Assembly (NCBI GenBank): GCA_033765245.1
Contig: JANRIF010000122.1
Location: forward strand, 1 to 47,303
Source of the DNA: GCA-002840015 sp033765245
Lineage (GTDB): Bacteria > Pseudomonadota > Gammaproteobacteria > Xanthomonadales > Xanthomonadaceae
DNA length: 47,303 nucleotides
Direction: 5' to 3'
Positions 42,488 through 47,303 of the stretch are shown piece by piece. Under the pieces are notes generated by a model that made no database searches, had not been told where the DNA came from, and was given only the letters and a program-made list of their open reading frames with translations. The position numbers and the translations under genes were made by a program. Position 1 is the first letter of the stretch. Each line of letters begins with the position of its first letter.

Positions 42488-43270
42488 ATGCTCAGCAACA
42501 AGACCGCCCTGATCACCGGCTCCACCTCCGGCATTGGCGAGGGCATCGCACGCGCGTTCGCCCAGGCGGGCGCCAACATCATCCTCAATGGTTTCGGCGA
42601 TGCCGCGCAGATCGAAGCGCTGCGCGCGGAAATCGCCAGCGCCCATGGCGTGCGCGTGCGCTACGACGGCGCCGACATGAGCAAGCCCGAGCAGATCGAG
42701 GCGATGATGGCGGCGGCGATCGGCGAGTTCGGCGCGATCGACGTGCTGGTCAACAATGCCGGCATTCAGCACGTGGCGCCGGTCGACGAATTCCCGACCG
42801 CGAAATGGGATGCGATCATCGCCATCAACCTGTGCTCGGCATTCCACACCACGCGCCTGGCGCTGCCAGGCATGAAGCAGCGTGGCTGGGGTCGCATCGT
42901 CAACGTCGCTTCCGCGCACGCGCTGGTGGCGAGCCCGTTCAAGAGCGCCTACGTGGCAGCCAAGCACGGCATAGCCGGCCTGACCAAGACAGTGGCGCTG
43001 GAAGTGGCGCAAGCGGGAATCACCGTCAACGCCATCTGCCCCGGTTACGTGCGCACCCCGCTGGTGGAGAAGCAGATACCCGATACCGCCAGGGCACGCG
43101 GCATCACCGAAGAACAGGTGGTCAAGGACGTGATGCTGGCGGCGCAGCCCACCAAGAAGTTCGTCACGGTGGAGCAGGTAGCGGCGCTGGCGCGGTTCCT
43201 GTGCAGCGACGACGCGGCCTCGATCACCGGCGCGATGCTGCCCATCGATGGCGGCTGGGCCGCGCAGTAG
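42488..43270 (+). CDS. bdhA: 3-hydroxybutyrate dehydrogenase (SDR)
   Basis: 260 aa short-chain dehydrogenase that interconverts 3-hydroxybutyrate and acetoacetate with NAD. Cofactor motif GSTSGIG (11-17), structural NNAG (89-92), catalytic S142, Y155 and K159 (ASAHALVASPFKSAYVAAK). The lid region with VEKQIPDTARARGI and a QPTKKF motif near the C-terminus is characteristic of BdhA. It could take part in polyhydroxybutyrate use; no pha genes are in the window. Confidence 0.93.
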   Translation: MLSNKTALITGSTSGIGEGIARAFAQAGANIILNGFGDAAQIEALRAEIASAHGVRVRYDGADMSKPEQIEAMMAAAIGEFGAIDVLVNNAGIQHVAPVDEFPTAKWDAIIAINLCSAFHTTRLALPGMKQRGWGRIVNVASAHALVASPFKSAYVAAKHGIAGLTKTVALEVAQAGITVNAICPGYVRTPLVEKQIPDTARARGITEEQVVKDVMLAAQPTKKFVTVEQVAALARFLCSDDAASITGAMLPIDGGWAAQ

Positions 43271-43334
43271 TCCGAGCGGTCGCTCGCTCAGTAGCCCGCA
43301 AGCGGCCCCCACGAGAGCGATGTCGCGGCTGTTC

Positions 43335-43357
43335 GTGGGAGCGCGCTTGCGCGCGAC
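43335..43357. repeat. REP-like palindrome, second copy
   Basis: Same GGAGCGCGCTTGCGCGC core as at 14194. It lies between convergent bdhA and ompW. A degenerate copy is just upstream at about 43295. Confidence 0.6.
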
Positions 43358-43465
43358 GGGTGTCGCAGGTGCGCGCGATGACCAGTCGCTTCGCGACAAC
43401 GCGATGCGGCGCATCGCCGCGCGTTCCACCACAAATGCAGCATGCCAGCGGCGGTGCGATGAGCC

Positions 43466-43497
43466 AAAAAAATGGGCGCCGCGATCCTGCGGCGCCC
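43466..43497 (-). terminator. rho-independent terminator of ompW
   Basis: Perfect 9-bp stem GGGCGCCGC / GCGGCGCCC with a 6-nt loop. On the minus strand it is followed by a run of T residues (43466-43472). A canonical terminator, 32 bp past the ompW stop. Confidence 0.9.
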
Positions 43498-43528
43498 GAC
43501 TCCGGACGAACCATCCGGGGGAGAGATC

Positions 43529-44140
43529 TCAGAAGCGATAGCCCAGGTGCAGGCCGAAAATCAGCGGGTCGACGTGGGTGGTGCCGACCTTGGTGCCGTC
43601 CACCTTCACGCTGGCGTCGATGTTCATCCAGCGGGCGTCAGCCACGATGTCCCACTGGTCGGCGATGTTGAACACCAAGCCGGCCTGGGCGGCGATGCCG
43701 AACGAGTCACCGACCTTGGTGTTGGTGCCGACCAGCGGGCCGCGTTCTTTTTCGCTGAAGGTCAGCGTGTAGTTGGCGCCCACGCCGAGGAACGGGTTCA
43801 CCTTGGACTCGGGCAGGAAGTAGTACTGCAAGCTCAGCGTCGGCGGCAGGTGCTTGAAGTCCAGTGCCGTGCCGCCGTTCAGTTGCACGGAGTGCTCGAA
43901 CGGTGTGGACGCCAGCAACTCCCACGCCCAGTTCGGGGTGAAGTGGTAGCCGAGAGTGAACCCTAGCGCGGTCTGGTCCTTGATGTGGGTTTGGAACGCG
44001 CCGTTGGCCAGGGTGCCGTTGTCGTTCTTGGGGTCGACCACGGTGGGTCCGAAGCGGACGAACCAGTCCTGGGCCTGGGCATTGGCGACGAATCCAACGG
44101 CCAGCGCCGCGGCGAGCAGGGTGCGGGGAAGCATTTTCAC
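43529..44140 (-). CDS. ompW: OmpW-family outer-membrane protein
   Basis: About 203 aa, an eight-stranded outer-membrane barrel with a signal peptide (ANAQA-QDW, about residue 21 of this form) and a terminal aromatic (LHLGYRF). Conserved OmpW blocks are GFTLGYHFTPNWAWELLAS, LPPTLSLQYYFLPES and VNPFLGVGANYTLTF. OmpW lets small hydrophobic compounds cross the outer membrane and is FNR-controlled in E. coli and others. GTG 44140 has GAGG 6 bases upstream; ATG 44152 is an alternative. An FNR-type box lies 64 bp before the start. Confidence 0.93.
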   Translation of the reverse strand: MKMLPRTLLAAALAVGFVANAQAQDWFVRFGPTVVDPKNDNGTLANGAFQTHIKDQTALGFTLGYHFTPNWAWELLASTPFEHSVQLNGGTALDFKHLPPTLSLQYYFLPESKVNPFLGVGANYTLTFSEKERGPLVGTNTKVGDSFGIAAQAGLVFNIADQWDIVADARWMNIDASVKVDGTKVGTTHVDPLIFGLHLGYRF

Positions 44141-44203
44141 GGGATACCTCATCGGGGTCTTGGAGAACTGGGGATAGTTTCCAGTGCTCCGATGGGGGCC
44201 GTA

Positions 44204-44217
44204 TTGACTATGATCAA
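44204..44217 (-). promoter_or_regulatory. FNR-type box upstream of ompW
   Basis: TTGACTATGATCAA. On the minus strand the class II -10 position reads GAAACT, with AACTAT just downstream. It is the fourth box of this type in the window and the only one outside the cytochrome cluster. Confidence 0.65.
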
Positions 44218-44264
44218 AGGTTTCGTCGAAATGGCCGCCGCCGCTCAGCGGGCTGAGCTGCGGG

Positions 44265-44418
44265 GTAGCCCGCATTTCTCACACCCCTCCTACTGCGGCC
44301 GCCGATACGCTCGGCCTGACGCGCTCTGCTCCCTCAGCCGGGCTCAACGTAGGATCGGCTACGTCATCGCCCGTCTTCAGTCCGCCGAGCGCGCCAGACC
44401 GGCGTCTCGGCGCCCTCG

Positions 44419-44448
<30 letters not shown>
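44265..44448 (-). mobile_element. 184-bp MITE-like element, copy B (inverted relative to copy A)
   Basis: Ends GTAGCCCGCATTTCTCAC and GTGAGAAATACGGGCTAG, each with one mismatch to copy A. Its CTCGCTACGGATCGGTGTGAG end matches the opposite end of the element at 36133, so the two are in opposite orientation. It overlaps the last nine codons plus stop of the acetyl-CoA hydrolase gene. Confidence 0.75.
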
Positions 44449-46383
<1,935 letters not shown>

Positions 46384-46442
46384 GGCGCGAGTATCGCCCG
46401 AACGCCAGCGCAGGAAAATGGCTTGTGCGCGTGTTGCCCACG

Positions 46443-47303
46443 TCAGCGGGTCGCGTCGAATCCGCGCAGCGGCAGGTGTGGGCCGCGCTGCAGCCAGTTA
46501 TCGGCTGGGTAGAGGCAGCGGCGATCGATGACGTGCAGCGTGTATGCGTGGCGCGACTTGTCGGACCGATTCGGACCGCTCAGATGGGGCGCCCGGCCGT
46601 CGAAGATCACAAGCGAGCCGGCTGTCGCCTCGGCCGGCAAGATATGTGCGGACGACCACGGCGTCGCATCGAGCGTTTCCGTAACGAGCTTGCCATCGCC
46701 CTTGCGGTAGTTGCGGCGCTTCAACGGCTCTTTGTGTACGCCGGGAATGAAGTGCATGCAGCCGTTCTCCAGCGTGGCGTCCTCGAGTGCAAACCAGAAG
46801 CCGACGCACGACTCGGGCTCGGTGTAGATGAACGTCGAGTCTTGATGGCACACCACTTCGCCGCCGATACGTGGCGGCTTGAATATGTACATCGACTGGA
46901 TGATCGCTGGATCGACGAGGCCGAGGCTTTCGGCCACTGCGGCAAGTCGAGGCGTTCGCGAGAACGCATCGAACACCGGGTCGAGGTCGTGCATCGCGTG
47001 GCCCATCTTGTTGAGGCTGTCGTGCTTGCCCTGGCGCAGTTTTCCCGATGCGTCGAATGCCTCGGCTTCGAGAAAGAAGCGGATCTTGTCTCCCGATTCG
47101 ATGAAGTAGCTGTCGTCGAGCTGGGTCTGACGGGTTGTGGAAAACACACTGTTGACCTCACCAGGGTCGAACTGGTCCACCAGCGCCAATGCCCGCTGCC
47201 GCAGCGCCGCGCAGGCGTCGAGCGGGACGAAGTTCTTGAGGATCAGCACGCCTGCCGATGCATAGGCGCTCAGCATGGGTGCGCTGAGCCGGCCGTCGGA
47301 TGG
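46443..47303 (-). CDS. phytanoyl-CoA dioxygenase (PhyH) family protein, 5' end probably outside window
   Basis: About 285 aa visible. Fe(II)/2-oxoglutarate dioxygenase fold. The metal motif HxD is VCHQDSTFIY and the distal His is in FDGRAPHLSGPN, followed by the 2-oxoglutarate-binding Arg in SDKSRHAYTLHV. An ATG at 47276 exists, but the frame is open to the edge and the preceding residues (LSAPMLSAYASAG) align better with the family's first helix. Members hydroxylate lipids or small metabolites; the substrate here is unknown. Confidence 0.85.
   Translation of the reverse strand, partial: PSDGRLSAPMLSAYASAGVLILKNFVPLDACAALRQRALALVDQFDPGEVNSVFSTTRQTQLDDSYFIESGDKIRFFLEAEAFDASGKLRQGKHDSLNKMGHAMHDLDPVFDAFSRTPRLAAVAESLGLVDPAIIQSMYIFKPPRIGGEVVCHQDSTFIYTEPESCVGFWFALEDATLENGCMHFIPGVHKEPLKRRNYRKGDGKLVTETLDATPWSSAHILPAEATAGSLVIFDGRAPHLSGPNRSDKSRHAYTLHVIDRRCLYPADNWLQRGPHLPLRGFDATR

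Overview
This window is GC-rich, densely coded DNA from a gammaproteobacterium, most likely a Xanthomonadales (Lysobacter/Xanthomonas-type) organism. The placement is an inference. It rests on the order phoB-phoR-ppk1-ppx, the divergent gcvR-bcp and dapA-bamC pairs, an NAD-type isocitrate dehydrogenase of the kind known in Xanthomonas, and scattered REP-like palindromes with a GCGCGCTTGCGCGC core. No rRNA, tRNA, CRISPR array or intact transposase was seen. The genes at both window edges are probably cut off.

Layout. 1-5040: a GNAT acetyltransferase; an unusual fusion of a GH18-like barrel with a phosphatidylserine/tryptophan-decarboxylase-type (PsiD-like) domain; a second GNAT; and a CDF metal transporter. 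5188-14040, minus strand: rlmJ, a PAP2 phosphatase, a group-4 glycosyltransferase, ppx, ppk1, phoR and phoB, with a Pho-box-like site in front of phoB. 14225-17869: a BepA-like periplasmic metalloprotease, grxC, an AhpD-like protein and NAD-isocitrate dehydrogenase. 18325-22634: an ATP-grasp protein, a bifunctional PlsC-GNAT (OlsF-like) acyltransferase, a DinB-fold protein and a lipoprotein.

22970-36037 is the centre of interest: nine consecutive plus-strand genes that together look like an extracellular electron-transfer system. They are a monoheme cytochrome, a NapC/CymA-type tetraheme quinol dehydrogenase, a decaheme MtrA/DmsE cytochrome, an MtrB/PioB porin, an internally duplicated tetraheme cytochrome, a second monoheme cytochrome, a nine-heme-plus-cytochrome-b fusion with the architecture of Geobacter CbcL, a second decaheme cytochrome and a second MtrB porin. 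Two different inner-membrane quinol dehydrogenases and two porin-cytochrome conduits sit in one locus. No MtrC/OmcA-type surface cytochrome and no molybdenum reductase is present in the window. Each of three transcription units is preceded by a 14-bp FNR-type palindrome (22815, 27799, 32287). A fourth such site precedes ompW (44204), a known FNR-type target elsewhere. This points to an oxygen-limited regulon.

36531-47303: thiD, phoH-like, bcp and gcvR (minus); dapA and a short bamC (plus); fdxA (minus); bdhA (plus); ompW, an acetyl-CoA hydrolase/transferase and a PhyH dioxygenase (minus). Two inverted copies of a 184-bp MITE-like element with 18-bp terminal inverted repeats lie at 36133 and 44265. 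The second supplies the stop codon and last residues of the acetyl-CoA hydrolase gene.
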